DNA of 14,388 nucleotides from Dysgonomonas sp. (GTDB taxonomy: Bacteria; Bacteroidota; Bacteroidia; Bacteroidales; Dysgonomonadaceae): contig DQAM01000013.1 of the NCBI GenBank assembly GCA_003523545.1, positions 1,748-16,135 on the forward strand, given 5' to 3'. Below, in pieces: positions 7,349 through 14,053 of this stretch. Position numbers and translations under genes: made by a program. Under the pieces are notes generated by a model. It was not told the origin of the DNA. It made no database searches and was given only the letters and a program-made list of their open reading frames with translations. Numbering within the stretch: the stretch's first letter is position 1; every line of letters starts with the position of its first letter.

Positions 7349-7356
7349 CAAAGGTA
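7349..7356 (-). promoter_or_regulatory. Possible -7 element (TACCTTTG) abutting the terminator hairpin
   Basis: The minus strand reads TACCTTTG, a perfect TAnnTTTG, immediately before the terminator stem. If used, RNA for the DUF2490-like gene would start inside the left arm of the hairpin, so this new transcript could not form the full stem. No -33 TTTG is visible. This offers a way to express the gene separately from the one upstream, but is tentative. Confidence 0.3.
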
Positions 7357-7399
7357 ATAATATTAAATGTGGTCTTTTCTTTTCCGTGTAAGAAAAAAC

Positions 7400-9601
7400 T
7401 CAGTTAATGCGGTTAATTTGTTTGGCTCCTTTTACGCTTTTCAGTTTTTTTATCAGGCTGTTCATGGTTTCGGTATTCTGCAAGGTGACGGATAAAGTTC
7501 CCTGAAACAATCCGTCATTGGAATCGATACTGATAGACCGCAGATTAGTCCCTTGTTCTTTGGAAATAATAGAGGTGATATTGGTGACGATGCCGATATC
7601 GTCTGTCCCGACCACACGCAGTGTGATGGTATAAGACGAAGACGACTTGCCCGACCAGCGTGCCGGAATAACACGGTACGGGAAGCGGGAAATCATGTCG
7701 TGGGCATTCGGGCAATTGATGCGGTGTATCTTAATCCCCTGCGACGATACGAATCCGAATATTTCATCTCCGTAAATCGGATTACAGCATTTGGCCAGCG
7801 AGTAATCCACTCCTCTCAGGTTTTTGTCCAGGATAAGCTCATCGGTTGCACTTTCGGGTATAAGATTCGGCGAATTGATTACATATTCTTCTGCACTTAT
7901 GGTACCCTGTTTATCGTGAGGCTCCGATTCCCGTTTTTCCAACTCCAGATACTGGTCGATGACCGTATTTATGTCCAGTGATTCCTGTGCTATTTTAATA
8001 TAGAAGTCGGTAACAGTTTTGAATCCCATCTTTTTGATGAGTCTCATCAGCACACCTTCGTCCTGTTCTATTTTGCGGTTTTTAAATTTACGTTGCAAAG
8101 CTTCTTTCGCCAGGTCTACCTGCTTGTTGGCATCTTCTTTCAGCTTCTGGCGTATTTTGTTTTTTGCTTTCGATGTGGTGACGAAGTTCAGCCAGTCCTG
8201 TTTAGCCGTCTGGTTGGGGGAGGTCATTATCTCTATCTGGTCTCCGCTGTTCAGCCTGTGGCGTATCGATACATTCTTGCCGTTTATTTTTGCCGATACA
8301 CAGGTCAATCCCAATTTAGAATGTATGGCAAAAGCGAAGTCTAGCACGGTAGCCCCTTTAGGTAATTTATATAAATCTCCTTTAGGTGTAAAAACGTATA
8401 TCTCGTCATCGTAAATGTCGAGCTTAAAGTTTTCCAGCTTTTCTGTGGAAGCCACTTCTTTGTTCTCGAGAGTTTCGCGCAGATTGACCAGCCAATCGTC
8501 GATATTCGATTGATTTCTTACACCTTTATATTTCCAGTGTGCAGCCAGCCCCCGTTCGGCAATTTCGTCCATACGGCGTGTCCTTATCTGCACTTCTACC
8601 CATCTCGATTGCGGTCCCATCACCGTTGTGTGCAATGACTCATATCCATTGCTTTTCGGTATGGACAGCCAGTCTTTGAGCCTTTTAGGGTTGGGTTGGT
8701 ATAAGTCTGTCACGACTGAATATACCTGCCAGCATTCGGCTTTTTCTTTATCTGTTTCGGACTCGAGAATAATACGGATTGCGAACAGGTCATATACAGA
8801 CTCAAATTCGATCTTTTGTTTTTTGAGCTTGTTATTTATCGAGTAAATGGATTTAGTACGTCCTTTTATATCGTATGTCAATCCGCTATCTTTTAATCTT
8901 TCCTTTATCGGGGCGATGAATCCCTGGATGTACTTATCTCGCGATTCCTTACTCTCGCTCAACTTACGGGAAATAAAGGCATATGTTTCCCTGTCAGTGT
9001 ATTTCAGATAAAGGTCTTCCATTTCGGACTTTATCTTATAAAGGCCCAATTTATGAGCTAAAGGAATATATATATACGAAACCTCTACGCAGAGTTTAAG
9101 GCGTTCGGTGTCGGTATACGAATGGGCAATCCGCATCTGGTGCGTACGGTTGGCAATCATAATAAGGATAACCCGCATGTCTTCGGCAAAAGAAAGCAAT
9201 AACTTGATGAAGTTTTCGGATTCCAATGTTGCCTGAGTGGCCCCGAGGTCGTTTACTTTCAGCAGTCCGTTGACTATATCCACGACTTCCTCATCAAAAT
9301 TGCGGGCGATTTCATTTACCGAAATTATTTTACATATTGCCGGCCTGTATAGCACATTCGCAATGACAGATGCTTTTTTAAGACCGATTTCTTCAATAAC
9401 TATCAGCAGGGTATTGAGTACTATATCCAGATAATAATAGCGGTTATCGTCTTTTTCATAAATTCCTTCTCGAATCCCCTTTTTTATAATGTGTATCAGA
9501 TATTTTTCTTCTGACGGAGACAACCGCAATGTATCCGACTTTTCACGGACTGTGCGTAATAAGTCCCTAAAACCATCTTTTTTAGTTATTTGCTTTGCCA
9601 T
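7400..9601 (-). CDS. relA: Long RelA/SpoT homologue: (p)ppGpp synthetase with a degenerate hydrolase domain
   Basis: Makes the alarmone (p)ppGpp by moving pyrophosphate from ATP to GDP/GTP, the signal of the stringent response. All domains of a 730-residue long RSH are present: N-terminal HD-like domain (about 20-200), synthetase (240-360), TGS (400-461), helical/coiled region (470-560), zinc-finger-like segment (Cys605, Cys606, His626, Cys630) and C-terminal ACT (658-733), the part that binds the ribosome in relatives. Synthetase residues look intact: GRTKSIYS (247-254), DLFAIRII (271-278), NGYESLHTTV (318-327), VEVQIRT (335-341) and AAHWKYK (353-359). The hydrolase centre is lost: where HDxxED is expected there is LYRPAICK (84-91), and the LADRLHNMR motif is IANRTHQMR (149-157). 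So it should be synthetase only, RelA-like, although it has the RLKD signature (307-310) usually seen in bifunctional enzymes. The symbol is by function; annotation pipelines may say RelA/SpoT family. Confidence 0.93.
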   Translation of the reverse strand: MAKQITKKDGFRDLLRTVREKSDTLRLSPSEEKYLIHIIKKGIREGIYEKDDNRYYYLDIVLNTLLIVIEEIGLKKASVIANVLYRPAICKIISVNEIARNFDEEVVDIVNGLLKVNDLGATQATLESENFIKLLLSFAEDMRVILIMIANRTHQMRIAHSYTDTERLKLCVEVSYIYIPLAHKLGLYKIKSEMEDLYLKYTDRETYAFISRKLSESKESRDKYIQGFIAPIKERLKDSGLTYDIKGRTKSIYSINNKLKKQKIEFESVYDLFAIRIILESETDKEKAECWQVYSVVTDLYQPNPKRLKDWLSIPKSNGYESLHTTVMGPQSRWVEVQIRTRRMDEIAERGLAAHWKYKGVRNQSNIDDWLVNLRETLENKEVASTEKLENFKLDIYDDEIYVFTPKGDLYKLPKGATVLDFAFAIHSKLGLTCVSAKINGKNVSIRHRLNSGDQIEIMTSPNQTAKQDWLNFVTTSKAKNKIRQKLKEDANKQVDLAKEALQRKFKNRKIEQDEGVLMRLIKKMGFKTVTDFYIKIAQESLDINTVIDQYLELEKRESEPHDKQGTISAEEYVINSPNLIPESATDELILDKNLRGVDYSLAKCCNPIYGDEIFGFVSSQGIKIHRINCPNAHDMISRFPYRVIPARWSGKSSSSYTITLRVVGTDDIGIVTNITSIISKEQGTNLRSISIDSNDGLFQGTLSVTLQNTETMNSLIKKLKSVKGAKQINRIN

Positions 9602-9610
9602 AAACTTTAT

Positions 9611-9641
9611 AAGAGAAGGCCGTTGAGCGGTTCTCTTTTTT
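9611..9641. other. Leader hairpin of the RelA/SpoT homologue (terminator-like on the plus strand)
   Basis: AAGAGAA (9611-9617) pairs with TTCTCTT (9631-9637); inside, CCG (9620-9622) pairs with CGG (9628-9630) around a 5-nt loop, with a 2-nt bulge (9618-9619). On the plus strand a T run (9636-9641) follows, so it looks like an intrinsic terminator, yet no plus-strand gene ends here. On the minus strand the stem ends nine bases before the ATG at 9601, in the ribosome-binding region of the leader. Its role is unknown: a translation-modulating hairpin or a block to antisense RNA are both possible. Confidence 0.6.
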
Positions 9642-9663
9642 ACCTGATAATTATAATCAATTG

Positions 9664-9671
9664 TAAAGATA
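9664..9671 (-). promoter_or_regulatory. Weak candidate -7 element for the RelA/SpoT homologue
   Basis: The minus strand reads TATCTTTA, seven of eight positions of TAnnTTTG, about 63 nt before the ATG at 9601. A second TATCTTTA occurs upstream at 9706-9713. Neither has a clear -33 TTTG. A leader of about 55-60 nt from the nearer copy would contain the 9611-9637 hairpin. Confidence 0.3.
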
Positions 9672-9679
9672 GCATTTTA

Positions 9680-9693
9680 TCCTAAAAATAGGA
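9680..9693. promoter_or_regulatory. Perfect palindrome TCCTA-AAAA-TAGGA upstream of the RelA/SpoT homologue
   Basis: TCCTA (9680-9684) and TAGGA (9689-9693) form an exact 5-4-5 inverted repeat. It is centred about 20 bp upstream of the candidate -7 element at 9664-9671, near where a -33 box or an operator would lie. The arms are short and the loop is A4, so a protein-binding site is more likely than an RNA stem. No regulator can be named. Confidence 0.35.
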
Positions 9694-9727
9694 CTATCTG
9701 TTAAATAAAGATATATTAATAAATAAA

Positions 9728-9758
9728 AAGAGGGCAATTCTGTAAAGACTGCCCTCTT
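9728..9758 (-). terminator. Intrinsic terminator downstream of the nucleotidyltransferase
   Basis: On the minus strand AAGAGGGCA (9758-9750) pairs with TGCCCTCTT (9736-9728) across a 13-nt loop, and the T-rich run TTTTTATTTATT follows. It lies 25 bp after the stop at 9783 and isolates that gene from the RelA/SpoT homologue downstream. Confidence 0.88.
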
Positions 9759-9782
9759 AAATGTTTATTTTTGATAATTTCG

Positions 9783-10685
9783 TTATTGCCAAAGAGGACT
9801 TGGATATTCACCTTTATCTACTAATGCCTGAAGTTTGGATACTACCGATTCGCGGTCTTCTGCATACGTGACTCCAAACCACTTAGATGAAGTATCTAAC
9901 ATTTTCACATCTGCTATTTGGTTTGTAATCAGATGGTCGACCATAAGGGGAATGAAATATTCCGCTTTCAGGTTAGTCTGATTCATCTCGAGGAACTTCA
10001 CAAAATAATCCTTCGAATACTCAAAGTAGTCGGGTGTGAATCCCCACATATTCATAGATACAGGTGCATCTTCGGGAAGCTCATACCAATAATCTTCCGC
10101 ATCTTTGTACTGTATTTTACCGTCTTTGCGTTCGATATGTGTACGTTCTACTACACTGGTCAGGAATCCGTCTTTGGTCTCGCAGACTCCGCGTGCTACT
10201 GAACCGCTTTCCGAAAGGGTATTCTGCAGGCGGTATCCTACCATGCAGTAATGGTTTTTACTGTCCTCTAGTTTGCTCAGCCAATCTCCCAGTTTTTCAA
10301 AAGCATCGCGTCCGTAAAAGTCGTCGGCATTGATTACAGCAAAAGGCTCGTTAATTACATCTTTTCCCATCAGTACCGCATGATTGGTTCCCCATGGTTT
10401 TACACGTTGGGGGTGGAGAGTGAAGCCTTCGGGAATATCTTCCAGCTCCTGGAATACTATTTCTACAGGGATATGCTTATCATATTTGGAAGCCACTTTA
10501 TCGATAAACTCCTTTTCAAAATATCTACGGATAACGAATACCAGTTTCCCGAATCCGCTGTTGATAGCATCGTAGATAGAATAGTCCATAATGGTTTCAC
10601 CGTTCGGACCCAGTCCGTCGAGTTGTTTAAGCCCTCCATAACGGCTTCCCATTCCTGCTGCAAGTACAAATAATGTTGGTTTCAT
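9783..10685 (-). CDS. Sugar-1-phosphate nucleotidyltransferase (NTP_transferase family)
   Basis: Expected to join an NTP and a sugar-1-phosphate to give an NDP-sugar and pyrophosphate, feeding glycan or envelope polysaccharide synthesis in the cytoplasm. The 300-residue protein begins with the nucleotide-binding signature LAAGMGSRYGGLKQ (8-21), followed by KPWGTNHAVL (96-105), which fits the base and phosphate contact region, and NADDFYG (119-125), where an Asp of the DD pair should hold the catalytic metal. A later segment MNMWGFTPDYFEY (211-223) is like the sugar-site strand of the family, and EYFIPLMVDHL (242-252) follows. The second half is a short extension, not a left-handed beta-helix, so this is not a bifunctional GlmU type. 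The sugar and the nucleotide cannot be read from sequence. It has its own terminator and a promoter candidate, so it is probably a single-gene unit. Confidence 0.88.
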   Translation of the reverse strand: MKPTLFVLAAGMGSRYGGLKQLDGLGPNGETIMDYSIYDAINSGFGKLVFVIRRYFEKEFIDKVASKYDKHIPVEIVFQELEDIPEGFTLHPQRVKPWGTNHAVLMGKDVINEPFAVINADDFYGRDAFEKLGDWLSKLEDSKNHYCMVGYRLQNTLSESGSVARGVCETKDGFLTSVVERTHIERKDGKIQYKDAEDYWYELPEDAPVSMNMWGFTPDYFEYSKDYFVKFLEMNQTNLKAEYFIPLMVDHLITNQIADVKMLDTSSKWFGVTYAEDRESVVSKLQALVDKGEYPSPLWQ

Positions 10686-10723
10686 ATCGGTGTTTTATTT
10701 TATAAGGTCTTCTGATCAAGCCA

Positions 10724-10731
10724 CAAAGTTA
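10724..10731 (-). promoter_or_regulatory. Candidate Bacteroidota -7 promoter element for the nucleotidyltransferase
   Basis: The minus strand reads TAACTTTG, a perfect TAnnTTTG, 38 bp before the ATG at 10685, giving a leader of about 35 nt. It lies in the 76-bp gap after the GNAT gene. No -33 TTTG is seen in the A/T-rich stretch upstream. Confidence 0.45.
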
Positions 10732-10761
10732 AAATTTTTATTTATATGATTGAATTAAGAT

Positions 10762-11244
10762 TTAGATATATTTCTTCATAATACAAACCGTAAAGGGCAG
10801 ATGGGTGTATGTCTTTATCTCTGCCTCACGGAAACCATAATGTTCATACCATGCTTTCAAGACTGAATTTTCATTGATGATTCCAATCGATATTTCTTTT
10901 CCGCCTTGTTTCTTTATAAAACCGGAAGCATAATCCATTAATATTTTCCCGTATCCTTTGTGCCTGTAAGAAGGCACTACCGCGAGTTTCTCCAGATAAA
11001 AAAGAGAATCGGTAGATTTTTCCACCGCAACAAAACCGACTTGCTTTTCTCTTTCAAAGAGTCCGAACAGGTATACTCCTTTGTCGGTCATTAACCGCAA
11101 TGAATCCTCTTTGATAAAAGCTGAATTTGTCGGACAATTACTCTCTGTCAGTCCGAAATCTTCGGCGACGGTTGCGAATGCCTGGCTTAAGACTGCGGTG
11201 CTGGACCTGATTTCTTCGGCGGATTTGATTTCTTTTATTATCAT
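10762..11244 (-). CDS. GNAT-family N-acetyltransferase
   Basis: Cytoplasmic 160-residue protein of the GCN5-related acetyltransferase fold, which moves an acetyl group from acetyl-CoA to an amine. The acetyl-CoA pyrophosphate loop is clear: LEKLAVVPSYRHKGYGKILM (84-103), with the R/QxxGxG/A core RHKGYG at 94-99. The usual downstream pieces are there too: ISIGIINENSVLKAWYEHYGF (118-138), where Asn124-Glu-Asn and the Tyr-Gly-Phe end match motif B. The N-terminal 60 residues are helical and variable, as expected for substrate specificity. The substrate is unknown: a small metabolite, antibiotic-like amine or protein N terminus are all possible. It starts 7 bp after the stop of tex, so it is almost certainly on the same message. 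No terminator hairpin is evident after it. Confidence 0.9.
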   Translation of the reverse strand: MIIKEIKSAEEIRSSTAVLSQAFATVAEDFGLTESNCPTNSAFIKEDSLRLMTDKGVYLFGLFEREKQVGFVAVEKSTDSLFYLEKLAVVPSYRHKGYGKILMDYASGFIKKQGGKEISIGIINENSVLKAWYEHYGFREAEIKTYTHLPFTVCIMKKYI

Positions 11245-11251
11245 AGCATGA

Positions 11252-13378
11252 TTATGAGTTGAGGCCCTTCATGGATAATTGTATTCTCTTGCGCCCCAGG
11301 TCTACAGATAAAACCTTCACCCTGACATATTGATGCAGGGATACGACTTCGGTAGGATCGGATACAAAACGGTCGGCTATTTCCGATATGTGCACCAGCC
11401 CGTTTTCTTTTACGCCTACATCCACAAAACATCCGAAATTAGTGATATTGGTTACTATGCCCGGAAGAGTCATTCCGGCACGGAGGTCTTCAATGGTTTT
11501 TATATTTGGATCGAATTCGAACGCTTCTATTTTTTTACGGGGATCGCGTCCCGGTTTATCCAGTTCTTCCATGATGTCGTTCAGTGTCGGAAGACCTGTT
11601 TTGTCAGATACATATTTATTTAGGTCGAGTTTGCTTTTCAACTGCTTATTATCTATCAGGTCTTTCACAGTGCATCCCAGGTCTTTGGCCATCGTTTCCA
11701 CGACATGATAGCTTTCGGGATGAACCGATGAATTATCCAGCGGGTTATCAGCTCCCGCAATGCGTAAGAATCCGGCACATTGTTCGAAAGCTTTTTCGCC
11801 CATACGGGGAACTTTCAACAATTGTCTGCGGTTTTTAAACGCACCGTGTTCTGCCCGGTAATCCACTATATTCTGAGCGAGTGCCGGACCGAGTCCTGAG
11901 ATATAAGTAAGCAGGTGTTTGCTTGCTGTGTTCAGGTTGACGCCTACCAGATTGACACAGCTTTCCACAGTCATATCGAGCGACTTTTTCAGCTTATTTT
12001 GATCCACATCGTGTTGATATTGTCCTACACCTATCGATTTCGGATCTATCTTTACGAGTTCAGCCAAAGGATCCATCAGCCGCCGGCCGATCGAAATGGC
12101 GCCTCTCACAGTAACGTCGTATTCGGGAAACTCTTCGCGGGCAGTTTTAGAAGCGGAATAGATCGATGCCCCGTTTTCACTTACCGAAAATACCTGTACT
12201 TCTTTCTCATATCTCAGATTGGTAATGAAACGTTCAGTTTCGCGTCCGGCAGTTCCGTTGCCGATAGCAATAGCATCTATTTTATATGTAGACACCAGTT
12301 TAACGACTTTACTTGCCGCTTTGCTCGTTTCGTTCTGGGGAGGGTGGGGGTATATCGTTTCGTTGTGAAGTAGATTTCCCTGTGCATCCAGACAGACCAG
12401 TTTACAGCCTGTACGGTATCCCGGGTCGATTGCAAGGACACGCTTTTGCCCGAGGGGAGCCGCCAAAAGTAATTGGCGCAGGTTTTCAACAAAAACACGG
12501 ATAGCCTCTTCGTCGGCAATCTCTTTTGTTATAGCTGCAAATTCATTTTCGATAGAGGGCTTGAGCAGTCTTTTGTAACTGTCCTTTATGGCTGTCTCGA
12601 CGTATGAAGAAGCTTCTGTACTGCCTTTCACGAAACGTTTGTATAGCCTGTAAAGCGCATCGCCTTCGTCCGGGGAAATGCTTATACGAAGAAAGCCTTC
12701 CGCTTCGCCTCTACGCATTGCCAGTAAACGGTGCGAACTTACCCTGCTTAATTTTTCTTCCATATCGAAATAGTCCCGGTATTTGTCTCCTTCTTCCTCT
12801 TTGCCTTTTATAACTTTCGAAGAAATAACGGCTTCCCGTTCGAAAAGATTGCGGATTGAATTACGGGCTATCTCATCTTCGTTTACCCATTCGGCAATAA
12901 TATCACATGCCCCGCTGATGGCTTCTTTCGTATCCTGTATATCACCTTTTACGAAACTTTCGGCTTTTTCTTCCACATCGAATCTCTGCTGTGTCATAAG
13001 CAATTTAGCAAGTCCTTCCAGCCCTTTTTTTCGGGCAATTTCTGCACGTGTCTGGCGTTTGGGCTTGTAGGGCAGATATATATCTTCCAGTTCCGTCGGA
13101 TTCCAACAATTTTCGATTCTGGTTTTCAGCTCCGGAGTAAGTTTTTCCTGTTCTTCTATTGATTTGAGGACGGTTTCTTTCCTTTTCACCAGTTCCATCA
13201 GTTTGTCGTACTGGTCTTTGATGGAAGCTATCTGGACTTCGTCGAGTCCTCCGGTCACTTCTTTACGGTAACGGCTTATAAAAGGAATGGTTGCCCCGTC
13301 CGAGAACAGGCCTATGGTTCTTTCTATCTGGCTTTCTCTTATCCCGAGCGTTTCGGAAATTAACTTTGGAATCATCAT
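11252..13378 (-). CDS. tex: Tex: S1-domain RNA-binding transcription accessory protein
   Basis: Full-length Tex, a conserved bacterial relative of eukaryotic Spt6 that binds nucleic acid and is tied to transcription and, in some species, toxin expression or stress survival. I start it at ATG 13378 (708 residues, MMIPKLISETLGI); the frame extends five codons to a TTG at 13393, which is less likely. Order, in 708-residue numbering: helical Tex N domain with GATIPFISRYRKE (28-40); a helix-rich middle; the YqgF/RNase H-like domain starting LAIDPGYRTGCK (315-326); GVGQYQHDV (450-458); the helix-hairpin-helix region (about 485-540) with YISGLGPALAQNIVDYR; and the C-terminal S1 domain (about 636-706), from LPGIVTNITNFGCFVDVGV to KRIQLSMKG. 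No catalytic nuclease activity is established for this fold in Tex. The GNAT gene follows after 7 bp. Confidence 0.97.
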   Translation of the reverse strand: MMIPKLISETLGIRESQIERTIGLFSDGATIPFISRYRKEVTGGLDEVQIASIKDQYDKLMELVKRKETVLKSIEEQEKLTPELKTRIENCWNPTELEDIYLPYKPKRQTRAEIARKKGLEGLAKLLMTQQRFDVEEKAESFVKGDIQDTKEAISGACDIIAEWVNEDEIARNSIRNLFEREAVISSKVIKGKEEEGDKYRDYFDMEEKLSRVSSHRLLAMRRGEAEGFLRISISPDEGDALYRLYKRFVKGSTEASSYVETAIKDSYKRLLKPSIENEFAAITKEIADEEAIRVFVENLRQLLLAAPLGQKRVLAIDPGYRTGCKLVCLDAQGNLLHNETIYPHPPQNETSKAASKVVKLVSTYKIDAIAIGNGTAGRETERFITNLRYEKEVQVFSVSENGASIYSASKTAREEFPEYDVTVRGAISIGRRLMDPLAELVKIDPKSIGVGQYQHDVDQNKLKKSLDMTVESCVNLVGVNLNTASKHLLTYISGLGPALAQNIVDYRAEHGAFKNRRQLLKVPRMGEKAFEQCAGFLRIAGADNPLDNSSVHPESYHVVETMAKDLGCTVKDLIDNKQLKSKLDLNKYVSDKTGLPTLNDIMEELDKPGRDPRKKIEAFEFDPNIKTIEDLRAGMTLPGIVTNITNFGCFVDVGVKENGLVHISEIADRFVSDPTEVVSLHQYVRVKVLSVDLGRKRIQLSMKGLNS

Positions 13379-13529
13379 ATTATTGATTTTCAACTATTTT
13401 TTACATTTAACTAATTACTTATTGGTATGTAATACGCAAAATATCCCAATTTTATGGTATTGTACGGAGGGATAAAGCAGATTTACTTTGTAATGTAAAA
13501 TTAATAAACAATAAACAGTTTTTAAAGAC
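13379..13529. promoter_or_regulatory. Divergent intergenic region between tex and the flavodoxin gene
   Basis: This 151-bp A/T-rich gap must hold the start signals of both genes. I found no confident TAnnTTTG with a spaced TTTG on either strand. The closest is TTACTTTG (13483-13490) on the plus strand, seven of eight positions but with the first-A mismatch, about 40 bp before the flavodoxin ATG. Short arms ATTGG (13431-13435) and CCAAT (13446-13450) form a weak inverted pair. Nothing here can be named as an operator. Confidence 0.3.
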
Positions 13530-14030
13530 ATGGCAAATATAGGTATATACTACGGTTCTACAACCGGAAACACTCAGGATTTAGCGGAAAAAATAGCAAA
13601 AGCGTTGAATGTTTCTTCATCTAATGTGTTCGATGTCAGTTCAGCAAAAGCGGATTTCAATGCTTATGATGTGCTTTTATTTGGGTCGCCTACTTTAGGG
13701 CTGGGAGATTTGCAGGACGATTGGGAATCTTTCATCGATGATGTCGAGAAGGCTGACCTGAGTGGTAAAAAGGTAGCATTATTCGGTTGCGGTGACTCTT
13801 CTTCTTACAGTGATACTTTCGGCGACGCATTAGGTAAAATATACGAGGTCATAAAAAATAAAGGCGTAACCCTTATCGGGCAGGTTTCTACCGAAGGATA
13901 TACTTTCGATAGTTCGGAAGCTGTAGTAGACGGACGTTTTGTAGGCCTGTTGGCAGATGAAGACAACGAGCCCGATATGACTGACCAGCGTGTTGCGCTT
14001 TGGGTAGAAGATTTGAAAAAGGCGATTTAA
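13530..14030 (+). CDS. fldA: Long-chain flavodoxin
   Basis: Small soluble FMN protein that carries electrons at low potential, often replacing ferredoxin when iron is short. The 166-residue length and the inserted loop (about 120-140) mark the long-chain class. The FMN phosphate loop is GSTTGNT (9-15), right after the first strand MANIGIYY. The loop over the isoalloxazine ring is SPTLGLGDLQDDW (53-65), with Trp65. The second flavin loop is FGCGDSSSYSDTFGDA (85-100), with Tyr93 in the stacking position known from this family. The end is WVEDLKKAI. Partners are not encoded here; pyruvate:flavodoxin oxidoreductase or radical-SAM systems are typical. The ATG at 13530 is the only start consistent with the fold. 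A DUF2023 gene follows 23 bp later with no terminator in between. Confidence 0.97.
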   Translation: MANIGIYYGSTTGNTQDLAEKIAKALNVSSSNVFDVSSAKADFNAYDVLLFGSPTLGLGDLQDDWESFIDDVEKADLSGKKVALFGCGDSSSYSDTFGDALGKIYEVIKNKGVTLIGQVSTEGYTFDSSEAVVDGRFVGLLADEDNEPDMTDQRVALWVEDLKKAI

Positions 14031-14053
14031 CCTATTAAACCGGAGATTCCTTT

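Noticed and set aside
7553..7981. 142-codon open frame on the plus strand opposite the RelA/SpoT homologue
   Set aside because: It lies fully antisense to the zinc-finger and ACT region, with no family resemblance.
12337..12350. G-rich run GGGGAGGGTGGGGG as a possible G-quadruplex
   Set aside because: Only three separate G runs are present, and the opposite strand codes for the Tex segment HPPPQN, which explains the bias.
11915..12373. 152-codon open frame on the plus strand opposite tex
   Set aside because: It lies wholly inside the conserved tex coding region, and the peptide shows no recognisable domain; it is an antisense shadow.
13379..13393. TTG start five codons upstream of tex
   Set aside because: Two ATG codons follow at once, no Shine-Dalgarno favours the TTG, and the Tex fold begins after the ATG. 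It cannot be fully excluded.
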